This document shows, in pieces, positions 1 to 6,009 of a stretch of 10,757 bases of DNA. The notes under the pieces were generated by a model. It did not search any database. It was not told where the DNA came from and saw only the letters and a program-made list of their open reading frames with translations. Source of the DNA: Planctomycetota bacterium (GTDB taxonomy: Bacteria > Planctomycetota > Planctomycetia > Pirellulales > Pirellulaceae); contig JAJRVM010000073.1 in assembly GCA_024277285.1 (NCBI GenBank), positions 1-10,757 on the forward strand. The letters run 5' to 3'. Position numbers and translations under genes: made by a program. Within the stretch, counting starts at the first letter, position 1. Every line of letters begins with the position of its first letter.

Positions 1-118
1 CAGCGTCACAACGGCCGCAGTCAATCGAAAGGACAAATGGAAACGTATGCATTGAATTACCGTATATCTATTATAGCGCGTTGGGCCGGCGGGTCTACAC
101 GTACACGTGTGACAATAA

Positions 119-313
119 CGGCAACCGCACGAAGCGCGGCAGAACATTCGGTTTATCGAGGGATTCGGACAGCTTTGCCGTGGTGGCCTCGTGATGCACC
201 ACCTGTACCACGAATTCTCACTCACTTCGGCAGGATTCGACCACGCCGCGACGCTGTCGCCGGAAGCGTTTCAGGAACTGCTGCAGTGGCGGCAGCCCTG
301 CGGTGGCGAATAG
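119..313 (+). pseudogene. Possible remnant of a protein-coding gene
   Basis: This frame opens after a stop at 116-118 and ends at the TAG at 311-313. From residue 8 it reads QNIRFIEGFGQLCRGG and continues through HHLYHEF and SPEAFQELLQWRQPCGGE. Its composition (aromatics, Leu, Glu and Gln in helical spacing) and mostly G/C third positions are more protein-like than the other two frames. The only normal start inside is ATG 194-196, or GTG 191-193 just before it, which would give about 39 residues. No ribosome binding site precedes that start. It could be the C-terminal end of a decayed gene, a very small gene, or chance. I do not recognise a family. Confidence 0.2.
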
Positions 314-596
314 GTGCACCTGTCGGCACAGTGGCGTATCGACACAGTGGTGGGGCATTTACAGTCAAGCCCCCCTTCCGGTTTCTCGACCGAAAAGCTA
401 CGCTAATTCTCTGTGCTACTAGCGGCAAGAAACTTGTTCTCTTGTGCAAATCCCAGCGACCAACGGGAGCGGGTCAATGCAGTCCGAGCGGTAGCTCGTA
501 GTGAGTTGGCGGCCCAGTCGCTCTGCGAATAGCGATTTGTGTATAGCATCGTAGCTCGATCGCTTCGGATAATCATTTCTGGTTACTTTTTGGTGC

Positions 597-601
597 GAGG
601 T
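597..601 (+). promoter_or_regulatory. Ribosome binding site of the peroxiredoxin gene
   Basis: GAGGT lies nine bases before the ATG at 611. This sets the start there rather than at the upstream in-frame codon at 539, which would add 24 residues unlike any peroxiredoxin N-terminus. Confidence 0.7.
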
Positions 602-610
602 AGAATCAAC

Positions 611-1207
611 ATGAGTCTTTTAGTGACGAAAGAAGCCCCTGAATTCGAGGCTCAAGCGGTAATGCCTGACGGCGCCTTCAAGGCTGTCAAGATGTCCGAT
701 TACCGTGGCAAGTATGTTCTGCTGTTCTTTTATCCACTCGATTTCACGTTTGTTTGCCCGACGGAAATCATCGCATTCTCGGACCGTGTCAAGGACTTTG
801 CCGATCTTGATGTCCAAGTGTTGGGCGTATCGATCGACAGCCAGTTCTCACACTTGGCTTGGCGGAACACCAAGCGTGCCGAAGGTGGTATCGGCGCGAT
901 CGAATACCCGCTCATTGCCGACCTCGACAAGACTATTTCCACCGCCTACGACGTACTGCTGCCTGCGGGGATCGCACTGCGTGGCCTGTTTCTGATCGAC
1001 AAGGATGGCATCGTCCGTCACCAGGTAGTCAACGATCTACCGCTCGGACGAAGCGTCGACGAAGCGTTGCGCATGGTGAAAGCACTGCAGTTTGTCGAGA
1101 AGAACGGCGAAGTCTGCCCCGCTGATTGGCACGAAGGCAGTGCCACGATCAATCCAACTCCCGATGGCGCCAAGAAATTCTTCGGCTCGGAATATTCCGG
1201 CAAGTGA
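611..1207 (+). CDS. ahpC: Typical 2-Cys peroxiredoxin (AhpC/Prx1 family)
   Basis: This 198-residue cytosolic thiol peroxidase would reduce hydrogen peroxide, organic hydroperoxides and perhaps peroxynitrite. The peroxidatic site PxxxTxxC is visible as P42-LDF-T46-FV-C49, followed by PTE, with the conserved active-site arginine probably R124. The resolving cysteine is C169 in GEVCPADW, so the protein should form the intersubunit disulfide of the typical 2-Cys class. The length matches the family. It carries a GGIG motif (92-95) and a C-terminal FF (190-191) where sensitive eukaryotic enzymes have GGLG and YF. No AhpF or thioredoxin reductase gene is adjacent, so the electron donor is unknown, most likely thioredoxin. 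The gene stands alone and has its own terminator. The symbol ahpC is used in the broad family sense; tsaA-type naming would be equally valid. Confidence 0.95.
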   Translation: MSLLVTKEAPEFEAQAVMPDGAFKAVKMSDYRGKYVLLFFYPLDFTFVCPTEIIAFSDRVKDFADLDVQVLGVSIDSQFSHLAWRNTKRAEGGIGAIEYPLIADLDKTISTAYDVLLPAGIALRGLFLIDKDGIVRHQVVNDLPLGRSVDEALRMVKALQFVEKNGEVCPADWHEGSATINPTPDGAKKFFGSEYSGK

Positions 1208-1269
1208 GATAACACGATCCCGGCATCTCGAATCCTCCCGATGTCCGGCTCGTTCGCCAAACCAGGCAT

Positions 1270-1299
1270 TGGGCTTCGATCACTGGGCTTCGATCACTG
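1270..1299 (+). repeat. 14-bp tandem duplication
   Basis: TGGGCTTCGATCAC occurs twice back to back (1270-1283 and 1284-1297), followed by TG. It sits between the peroxiredoxin stop codon and its terminator, so it would be in the 3' untranslated region. It looks like a simple slippage duplication; no function is visible. Confidence 0.85.
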
Positions 1300-1327
1300 G
1301 ACAGATCGAACCAATCGGAACAACCCT

Positions 1328-1368
1328 CAAGCCCCGCACGTCAACCGGCGTGCGGGGCTTGTTTTGTT
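1328..1368 (+). terminator. Rho-independent terminator of the peroxiredoxin gene
   Basis: AAGCCCCGCACG (1329-1340) pairs perfectly with CGTGCGGGGCTT (1349-1360) across an 8-base loop. One more C-G pair is possible at 1328/1361. The stem is followed by TTTTGTT. It lies about 120 bases after the stop codon. The 12-13-bp GC-rich stem makes this one of the clearest signals in the window. Confidence 0.92.
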
Positions 1369-1487
1369 GGACCGTTCCCGCAGCCGGGCTCCGAAAAGGC
1401 TCTCGCCACAAGTCAACTCCCACGACACAAATGGCATTTGCCTCTTCGCCATTCGTGGCATAGGTTTTCAATAGACAATGCTTTCAC

Positions 1488-1521
1488 ATGTGCGCCCGGG
1501 AATAGCCGGGGAATCGCACAT
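1488..1521 (+). other. Bulged hairpin upstream of the pilin gene
   Basis: ATGTGCG (1488-1494) pairs with CGCACAT (1515-1521). Inside it, CCCGG (1495-1499) pairs with CCGGG (1506-1510) over a GAATAG loop, leaving a four-base GAAT bulge on the 3' side. No T run follows, so it is not a standard terminator. It lies about 190 bases before the pilin start and could be a leader RNA structure or a protein-binding dyad. Confidence 0.4.
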
Positions 1522-1714
1522 ATTCCGAACTCCGCTACGATGCGTGCGTAAGGGGGGGCTTGAGAGTCACAGCGCCCGAGACCGTGTTCGGCCATGTTTG
1601 GCAACCACCTTCATTTTTGTTCATCCGCCAAACAGGGTAGCGACCACGTATCATCGGGATTCCAGCTGGACGCGTGCGCCGACATCGTTGCCATAGGACA
1701 AACTGGACATCGCC

Positions 1715-1894
1715 ATGAGATTCCTACTACGACTGCTTCGCGAAGAAGACGGTCCCACGGCGGTCGAGTACGCCGTCATGTTGGCCCTTATCGTCATTGC
1801 CTGCATGGCTGGCGTTCAGGCCATGACCAGCGCGACTGCTGCCAGCTTCGACAGCTCCGGCACCGCGATCAACGATGCCATGAACGGCTCGTAA
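1715..1894 (+). CDS. flp: Flp/Fap-type pilin (class IVb prepilin)
   Basis: This 59-residue precursor would be the structural subunit of a Tad/Flp pilus, used for surface adhesion and biofilm. It shows the family's layout. A short basic leader ends at G13. The cleavage and methylation context G-PTAV-EY (13-19) has the required Glu18-Tyr19 pair at positions +5/+6 after the glycine. A hydrophobic helix AVMLALIVIACMAGVQAM (20-37) and a small polar C-terminal tail rich in Ser, Thr and Ala follow. A TadV/PilD-like prepilin peptidase should cleave after G13. The length is normal for Flp. The ribosome binding site is weak (AGGA at 1695-1698 is rather far upstream). No tad/rcp/cpa assembly genes are in the window, so it is an orphan pilin or depends on machinery elsewhere. 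A hairpin follows shortly after the stop. Confidence 0.87.
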   Translation: MRFLLRLLREEDGPTAVEYAVMLALIVIACMAGVQAMTSATAASFDSSGTAINDAMNGS

Positions 1895-2320
1895 CAAGGC
1901 TACCCAAAACGATTGACTCTTTGGCTGGACAATGATTCAAGCCAACACCGACTGCAACACTTGACTTGGCATTCCATCGCCGTTTGCGACCTCCGGTTGC
2001 AAACGGCTACTTTCTTGCGCACATCCTATGGCGAAGATGTTCTTAGCATGTTCTTCCTGCTAAACGCGCGCATCGGCGTAGGGTGGCACTGGCTGAGTGA
2101 GCGAGAACCCGTGTGGTGATTCTGCGTTGTGTTCAAGTGTGAATTACCGTGAACTTCGCGAACGGAGCCAGTGCGTTTTCCATTCCCTAGCATCTTGGTG
2201 CGTAATTGAGCAGTCCCTGAAGCTGCACAGCACTCACGTCCGCTCGCGAGTGATGTTCTCTTGGTGATGGTAACGCATTCTCTTGCTCGCTCAGGAAAGT
2301 GCCACCCGAGCCCGACACCC
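1895..2320. other. Intergenic region between convergent pilin and cyclase genes
   Basis: This 426-bp gap separates the plus-strand pilin from the minus-strand diguanylate cyclase. It contains the pilin terminator and a small 6-bp inverted repeat TTAGCA (2043-2048) / TGCTAA (2058-2063). No T-tailed hairpin was found for the minus-strand cyclase transcript. Frames on both strands that cross this region have no recognisable character. Confidence 0.6.
1979..2018 (+). terminator. Probable terminator of the pilin gene
   Basis: GCCGTTTGC (1979-1987) pairs perfectly with GCAAACGGC (1999-2007). GACC/GGTT can extend the stem inward to a three-base loop. The stem is followed by TACTTTCTT, a modest T-rich tail. 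It lies 85 bases past the pilin stop codon. Confidence 0.7.
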
Positions 2321-3418
2321 TCAAACGGCGCTTTCAACCTCACCGCTGGTCACTTCCTCCAAGCGGCGACGAAGGTCGCGGCAGACGCCGGCAAACGATT
2401 CCTTCGTCGCACCCGGCCGAGCTTCAGCTCCACAATCAGTATCCGATTCGCCCGAGTCGGTAACACCGTTACAGGATGGCTCCGCTTGCCCCGCACAACC
2501 ACCGACGCAGCGGCACGCACTGCCATCGTGCCAGAACGCTCGATTTCTACCAGCATCTTTGGCGCAGTAGAGTGCGTCATCCGCGCGTTTGACCAACTCT
2601 TCGGCCGTTTCATCAGGCAAGCACTGCGCCGCACCGACACTCACTCGCACGCTCAAACGTTGGCCCTCATAGGTGAACACCGCCTCTTGAACGGCGCTGC
2701 GTGCCCGTTCAGCGGCTTGGCAGGCATCACGGGCTTCGGTGCCCGGCATCACAACCGCCATCTCCTCGCCACCGAAGCGTCCTACGAGATCTGACTCGCG
2801 CATCGTCTTCCTCAACAGGCCAGCGACCTGCTGTAGAACGGCGTCACCCGCTTGATGCCCATAAGAATCATTGAATTTCTTGAAGTGATCGATATCGATC
2901 ATCATCATCGACAGCGACCGTCCATAGCGCTTCCATTCCGACAGTTGGCGGGAAAGGTCTTCATCGAGCGCTCGACGATTTGGCAATCCGGTCAGCGCGT
3001 CGGTACGGGCCTCGGACATATAGGTCGAGATCTCGCCAGCCTGGTCCTTGAGCATCCGCTCAGCCCGATTCAATCGGCCCTGCAACTGCTCGTTGGCGTC
3101 GACCACCTGAGCCAATAACCCGGCGGCCGCCTCGCGTTGCTGATCGTCCAACGGTTGTTCATGGTTTCGAAACAGATCGGAAACTCCCGAGACGACTGAT
3201 CGATACTCGCACATATCGTCAGCCACACCGTGCGTCCAATCGACCATGTGGGTCAGCATGCCAACGAGTCGCTTGACGTCTCGATGGCCGCTATCGTCCG
3301 CGGGCAAGTTCCGCCGTCCCAAATGTAAACCGATTGCCAATCCCGCGCACAGCAACATCGCGGCAAAAGCGCCGTTCGTGAAAAACACGGGCAACTGTCC
3401 AAGCAACGTGACCACCAT
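2321..3418 (-). CDS. Membrane-anchored GGDEF diguanylate cyclase
   Basis: This 365-residue protein should make cyclic di-GMP from two GTP. The N-terminus has one hydrophobic segment (about residues 8-32), so it is probably anchored in the cytoplasmic membrane. A polar, probably helical or coiled-coil linker (about 45-135) joins it to the GGDEF domain (about 136-297). Domain landmarks are DALTGLPNRR (140-149), DIDHFKKFND (175-184), the catalytic loop GGEEM (216-220) and GRNR (290-293). RESD (207-210), five residues before the loop, fits the RxxD product-inhibition I-site. The last residue of the loop is Met instead of Phe, but the catalytic acidic residues are kept. The C-terminal 65 residues are unusual, with six cysteines (302, 304, 308, 316, 329, 346) and no known domain. 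GGAAG at 3427-3431 gives an 8-base spacing to this start. No partner gene adjoins it. Confidence 0.95.
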   Translation of the reverse strand: MVVTLLGQLPVFFTNGAFAAMLLCAGLAIGLHLGRRNLPADDSGHRDVKRLVGMLTHMVDWTHGVADDMCEYRSVVSGVSDLFRNHEQPLDDQQREAAAGLLAQVVDANEQLQGRLNRAERMLKDQAGEISTYMSEARTDALTGLPNRRALDEDLSRQLSEWKRYGRSLSMMMIDIDHFKKFNDSYGHQAGDAVLQQVAGLLRKTMRESDLVGRFGGEEMAVVMPGTEARDACQAAERARSAVQEAVFTYEGQRLSVRVSVGAAQCLPDETAEELVKRADDALYCAKDAGRNRAFWHDGSACRCVGGCAGQAEPSCNGVTDSGESDTDCGAEARPGATKESFAGVCRDLRRRLEEVTSGEVESAV

Positions 3419-3426
3419 AACAACGA

Positions 3427-3431
3427 CTTCC
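3427..3431 (-). promoter_or_regulatory. Ribosome binding site of the diguanylate cyclase
   Basis: On the minus strand this reads GGAAG, eight bases before the ATG at 3418. It supports that start codon over downstream ATGs such as residue 21, which would remove half of the membrane segment. Confidence 0.6.
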
Positions 3432-3448
3432 GGTGTGGGCCCTGGGTA

Positions 3449-3460
3449 ACGATCGATCGT
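3449..3460. promoter_or_regulatory. 12-bp perfect palindrome upstream of the cyclase
   Basis: ACGATCGATCGT is a perfect 12-bp palindrome centred about 36 bases before the cyclase start codon. Its place between a likely promoter and the ribosome binding site would suit an operator for a dimeric regulator. GATC-rich palindromes also arise by chance, so this is only a candidate. Confidence 0.3.
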
Positions 3461-3892
3461 GCATCACCAGAGAAGACGGGCGTACCCCTTTCTTCTCGCA
3501 ATAGGCCGAAAAGTGTCGACTGTGCGTGTTCTTCCAATCCGCCGGTGCCTCAACCAAGTGTGACGCCACTCCGTTCGCCGCAGCACCGTCCCCACCACAC
3601 ACAACACGAGGCACAGGGCACTGACTCGAACGACTCAGATAACCGCTCCAATCGGAACTACAGCTCGTAAACAATAGAGTCCCCGGAACGCTTTCGAGAC
3701 ACGGGTTCCTCGAGACGCTGCGAATACTGCTAAAATGTAGATCAAAAAACGCCGCTCCGCTTGGCCGTTTCACCCTGGCCAAGCCAAATTCGCCCAAGAA
3801 CCGGGCGTTTCTCGCCAATCCTGGTCCGTCGTCGTCCTCCGAAAACGAAAATTTGACCTTGCCCAATGTGCAGCCCACACTTCTCTCGTGGC

Positions 3893-3928
3893 CCAAAGGC
3901 GAATGGCATGCCGTTCGACATGCTTTGG
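3893..3928. other. Long imperfect hairpin in intergenic DNA
   Basis: CCAAAG (3893-3898) pairs with CTTTGG (3923-3928). Inside it, CGAATGG (3900-3906) pairs with CCGTTCG (3911-3917), including one T-G pair, over a CATG loop. A small asymmetric internal loop separates the two helices. No T run follows on either strand. It may be a non-coding RNA element or a binding dyad; nothing nearby explains it. Confidence 0.35.
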
Positions 3929-4113
3929 CGGCCCCCGCACGATTCCCTCCAGGCCAGCACACAGACACTATGACGCCTCGCCGCCCCACCATTTTCACCC
4001 GCATTCCACTCAACTACGATCCGAATAACCTGCACTCGGTGAAATGAGGCAAGACCGCGTGATTCGCGCGGCGGCCGCTTTGAAACGAGTTACGGCAATA
4101 CAAATTAACGACA

Positions 4114-4147
4114 TGTAACCATCGCGCCGCCGCCGACGGTGGTTACA
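4114..4147 (+). other. Hairpin upstream of the nucleotidyltransferase gene
   Basis: TGTAACCATCG (4114-4124) pairs with CGGTGGTTACA (4137-4147), with one T-G pair, around a loop of CGCCGCCGCCGA. It lies 90 bases before the preferred start. It has no T tail, so it is more likely a leader structure or operator than a terminator. Confidence 0.4.
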
Positions 4148-4237
4148 CCATTACCGAACTATTTCGCGTGTCAAACGCGTCTTGTGGCTAAACCGAGACC
4201 ATGCCGACACGCGTCTGTCGCGAATCGAGATTCGATC

Positions 4238-5485
4238 ATGACTCTGCAGGTGATAATCTTTGAAGACGAACAGGTCACCGACCTGTTCCCCATCACGTTG
4301 GGCAGGCCGGCGCACGCGGTCCTTTGCGGTAGCTTTCGACTGATCGATTGGATCGAAAAACTGGATCGGTCGCCGCAGTCCTTGGTGCGTGATTATTTGC
4401 TCGACCTACAGTCGGCAGACTATCCCAGCCTGAAACGGATCGCACAGAGTTCGCCCAACAAGCTGACAATGTGGATCAACGCTCGGTTAGTCCCTTCACG
4501 AGCGAATTATGTCGCACTGCGTGCCCTGCGCAACCAAGCCCAACCCGGCGTCGTTCGCGTCGGCTCGACGGTCGCCGTTGCGATTCTGCCCGCAACCGCT
4601 GCCGCTCCGCCTGAAACGCTCGATATTGCCACCTTGAACACGTATTTTGACGCGTGTGGTATCGGCGACCTGCCTTGCCTCGAAGCGAACCTGGCCGTGC
4701 TGGATTATCCGCATGATCTCCTGCGTTACAATCAAGAAATCCTGGTCGATAATCTCGAGTACCGCCTGAAAAAAGGTTCCTACCGTGAAGTGGCCGACGG
4801 CGTGTTTGCCGCCGAAAACGCTTCGATCGGGCAACACATGGTCAGTTGCGCTCGACATGGCCCGATCCTGCTCGAAAACCGCGTGCGTATCGGCCCCTAC
4901 GCCTTCCTGAACGGTCCAGTCCACATCGGTGCACGCACGCGGGTGATCGAACATGCGGCAATCAAGGACTTCGTCAGCATCGGACATACCACGAAGATCG
5001 GTGGCGAAGTCGAAGCCTCGGTCATCGAAGCCTACTCGAACAAACAGCACCACGGATTCCTCGGTCATAGCTACGTCGGCAGCTGGATCAACCTGGGGGC
5101 AGGTACATGCAATAGCGATCTGAAGAACACGTACGGTGAAGTCAAGATGCAATACCACGGTCGCAAGGTCGCCACCGGAATGCAGTTTGTCGGCTGCATC
5201 ATGGGCGACTACGCGAAGACCGCTATCAATACCGGCATCTTCACCGGCAAGACGATTGGCGTCTGCAGTATGCTCTACGGTTTCGTGACCACGAACGTTC
5301 CGAGCTTTGTGAACTACGCACGCCTGTTTGGGCAGGTGACCGAGCTGCCGGCCGAAATCATGATCGCCACGCAGCGACGCATGTTCGCACGCCGCCAAGT
5401 AACGCAACGCGATTGCGACCAGCAACTGCTACGCGACATGTTTCGCTTGACACACGATGAACGGCAATCGTGTGGCATTGGTTGA
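4238..5485 (+). CDS. GlmU_Nter-like putative sugar nucleotidyl-/acyltransferase
   Basis: This 415-residue protein matches the family of putative sugar nucleotidyltransferases with a GlmU-like N-terminal half and a left-handed beta-helix C-terminal half. The first half (MTLQVIIFED, then PITLGRPAHAVLCG at 18-31) has the diverged nucleotide-binding region of this family, not the GxGTRM loop of true GlmU. From about residue 195 hexapeptide-type turns appear (HIGARTRVIE 229-238, SIGHTTKIGGEVE 247-259). The family block AYSNKQHHGFLGHSYVGSWI (265-284) follows, then NLGAGTCNSDLKN (285-297). It may act in sugar-nucleotide or envelope metabolism; the substrate is unknown. The ATG at 4238 is preferred over the in-frame GTG at 4139, because the extra 33 residues look non-homologous and the family begins with a strand like LQVIIFED. 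A weak GAGA (4227-4230) lies seven bases upstream, inside the dyad CGAATC/GATTCG (4221-4234). No operon partner is visible. Confidence 0.92.
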   Translation: MTLQVIIFEDEQVTDLFPITLGRPAHAVLCGSFRLIDWIEKLDRSPQSLVRDYLLDLQSADYPSLKRIAQSSPNKLTMWINARLVPSRANYVALRALRNQAQPGVVRVGSTVAVAILPATAAAPPETLDIATLNTYFDACGIGDLPCLEANLAVLDYPHDLLRYNQEILVDNLEYRLKKGSYREVADGVFAAENASIGQHMVSCARHGPILLENRVRIGPYAFLNGPVHIGARTRVIEHAAIKDFVSIGHTTKIGGEVEASVIEAYSNKQHHGFLGHSYVGSWINLGAGTCNSDLKNTYGEVKMQYHGRKVATGMQFVGCIMGDYAKTAINTGIFTGKTIGVCSMLYGFVTTNVPSFVNYARLFGQVTELPAEIMIATQRRMFARRQVTQRDCDQQLLRDMFRLTHDERQSCGIG

Positions 5486-5657
5486 ATGAGCGAAAATAGA
5501 AGCGGTGATCGCGCAGCGGCGCCCATCGCGAACCGAACCCCTGACGTGGTAGGAGCTGTTTAAGCACAACAAGGCAGTGGTCCTCCCGGCGGTTACGAAA
5601 CGCGGCAACTGACGTATACTGTGATCGTCTGAAAGGGCCGAGACCAACGTTGTGCAA

Positions 5658-5727
5658 GCTGCACTGTTGTTCAAAGCTGCACTGTTGTTCAAAGTACACT
5701 GTTGTTCAAAGTACACTGTTGTTCAAA
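5658..5727 (+). repeat. Four-copy tandem repeat upstream of metF
   Basis: Two 18-bp units GCTGCACTGTTGTTCAAA (5658-5675, 5676-5693) are followed by two 17-bp units GTACACTGTTGTTCAAA (5694-5710, 5711-5727). All four share the core CACTGTTGTTCAAA. The array runs directly into ATATACTTTT. A diverged relative, TACACTGTTATCGAAG, lies at 5934-5949. The mixed 18/17-bp period and identical neighbours suggest stepwise duplication. The spacing of nearly two helical turns would also allow repeated protein binding on one face of the DNA. Confidence 0.9.
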
Positions 5728-5769
5728 ATATACTTTTCTAGGTAACCGTTTAGCCGAATGAAGTTGGAC

Positions 5770-5905
5770 GTGCATTGAGGTCCCCTTGGCTATGGATCGA
5801 CCCCCACCACCTCGTGCGGTGGGTGAAGAAGTTTATTGGGCTAGAAACGTCTTAGCTGGCGCAACTCGTTCACCTACGGGGCAAGCCCGCAGGGGTCCCT
5901 GACTT
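5770..5905 (+). other. Possibly structured metF leader
   Basis: Several short hairpins can form here. CCCACC (5803-5808) pairs with GGTGGG (5818-5823). CGGG (5877-5880) pairs with CCCG (5886-5889) over a GCAAG loop. CAGG (5890-5893) pairs with CCTG (5898-5901). I compared it by eye with the conserved cores I remember for SAM-I, SAH, THF, cobalamin, glycine and c-di-GMP riboswitches and saw no match. It is therefore an unassigned candidate, not a named riboswitch. Confidence 0.3.
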
Positions 5906-5996
5906 AGTCAAACGCTGCAATTGGCTAAACAAATACACTGTTATCGAAGTTACATCGCATGAGTGTGCCTGGGGACAGCTGCTCAGGTACACGGCC

Positions 5997-6000
5997 AGGA
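5997..6000 (+). promoter_or_regulatory. Ribosome binding site of metF
   Basis: AGGA lies nine bases before the ATG at 6010. It favours this start over the in-frame ATG at 5959, which would add 17 residues not typical of MetF. GAAG at 5946-5949 could serve the upstream ATG, so the longer form is not excluded. Confidence 0.6.
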
Positions 6001-6009
6001 ATCGAATTC

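Larger units (their letters stand above)
1..610. other. Region without a supported gene, left edge
   Basis: No reading frame here has convincing protein character over its length. A 154-codon frame (37-501, +) is open, but it is rich in Arg, Ala and Thr with no recognisable motif, and I treat it as chance. A shorter frame around 119-313 looks more protein-like and is listed separately. An 8-bp palindrome ACACGTGT lies at 103-110. The last part must carry the promoter of the peroxiredoxin gene. A GATAAT hexamer at 568-573 could be a -10 box, but no well-placed -35 box accompanies it, so I do not call a promoter. Confidence 0.5.
1208..1714. other. Intergenic region between peroxiredoxin and pilin genes
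   Basis: This 507-bp gap holds no supported gene. It contains a 14-bp tandem duplication, the peroxiredoxin terminator and a bulged hairpin at 1488-1521. An 8-bp inverted repeat, TGTTTGGC (1595-1602) with GCCAAACA (1627-1634), is separated by 24 bases including a T run. The pilin promoter should lie in the second half, but no clear -35/-10 pair was found. Confidence 0.6.
3419..4237. other. Intergenic region between divergent cyclase and nucleotidyltransferase genes
   Basis: This roughly 820-bp stretch separates two divergent genes. Long minus-strand frames cross it (for example 3291-4013), but they overlap the cyclase in another frame, are rich in Arg, Ser and Cys, and match no family I know. 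It holds a 12-bp palindrome next to the cyclase start and two hairpins listed separately. A 5-bp stem, CCGCG (4055-4059) with CGCGG (4067-4071), is followed by the palindrome GCGGCCGC at 4071-4078. Promoters for both flanking genes should lie here, but none is clear. Confidence 0.55.
5486..6009. other. Intergenic region upstream of metF
   Basis: This 524-bp gap has no supported gene. It holds a four-copy tandem repeat, two TATACT hexamers and a GC-rich stretch that can fold. TATACT at 5615-5620 has a weak TTACGA at 5593-5598, 16 bases upstream. TATACT at 5729-5734 abuts the repeat array and has no good -35 box at the right distance. If either is used, metF has a leader of roughly 270-380 bases. 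No terminator was found for the preceding gene. Confidence 0.55.

Noticed and set aside
37..501. 154-codon plus-strand frame at the left edge
   Set aside because: It has an AGGA-like site before its ATG, but the protein is Arg/Ala/Thr-rich without motifs, and a more protein-like frame overlaps part of it.
568..573. GATAAT as a -10 box for the peroxiredoxin gene
   Set aside because: No -35 element at a fitting distance; the nearest TTG-type hexamer is about 25 bases upstream.
2261..2794. Plus-strand frame of 177 codons over the cyclase C-terminus
   Set aside because: It is antisense to the GGDEF coding region and shows no protein family character.
3291..4013. 240-codon minus-strand frame in the divergent gap
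   Set aside because: It overlaps the start of the clear diguanylate cyclase in another frame and has an irregular Arg/Ser/Cys-rich composition.
4055..4078. GC hairpin and GCGGCCGC palindrome considered as a terminator
   Set aside because: The stem is only five base pairs and no proper T run follows on either strand.
4496..5425. 309-codon minus-strand frame opposite the nucleotidyltransferase
   Set aside because: It lies wholly antisense to a well-supported family member; long antisense frames are common in GC-rich genes.
5658..5727. Repeat array considered as a CRISPR
   Set aside because: Units are directly adjacent with no spacers and no cas genes are present.
5770..5905. metF leader considered as a SAM, SAH, THF or cobalamin riboswitch
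   Set aside because: None of the conserved core sequences of these classes could be found by eye.
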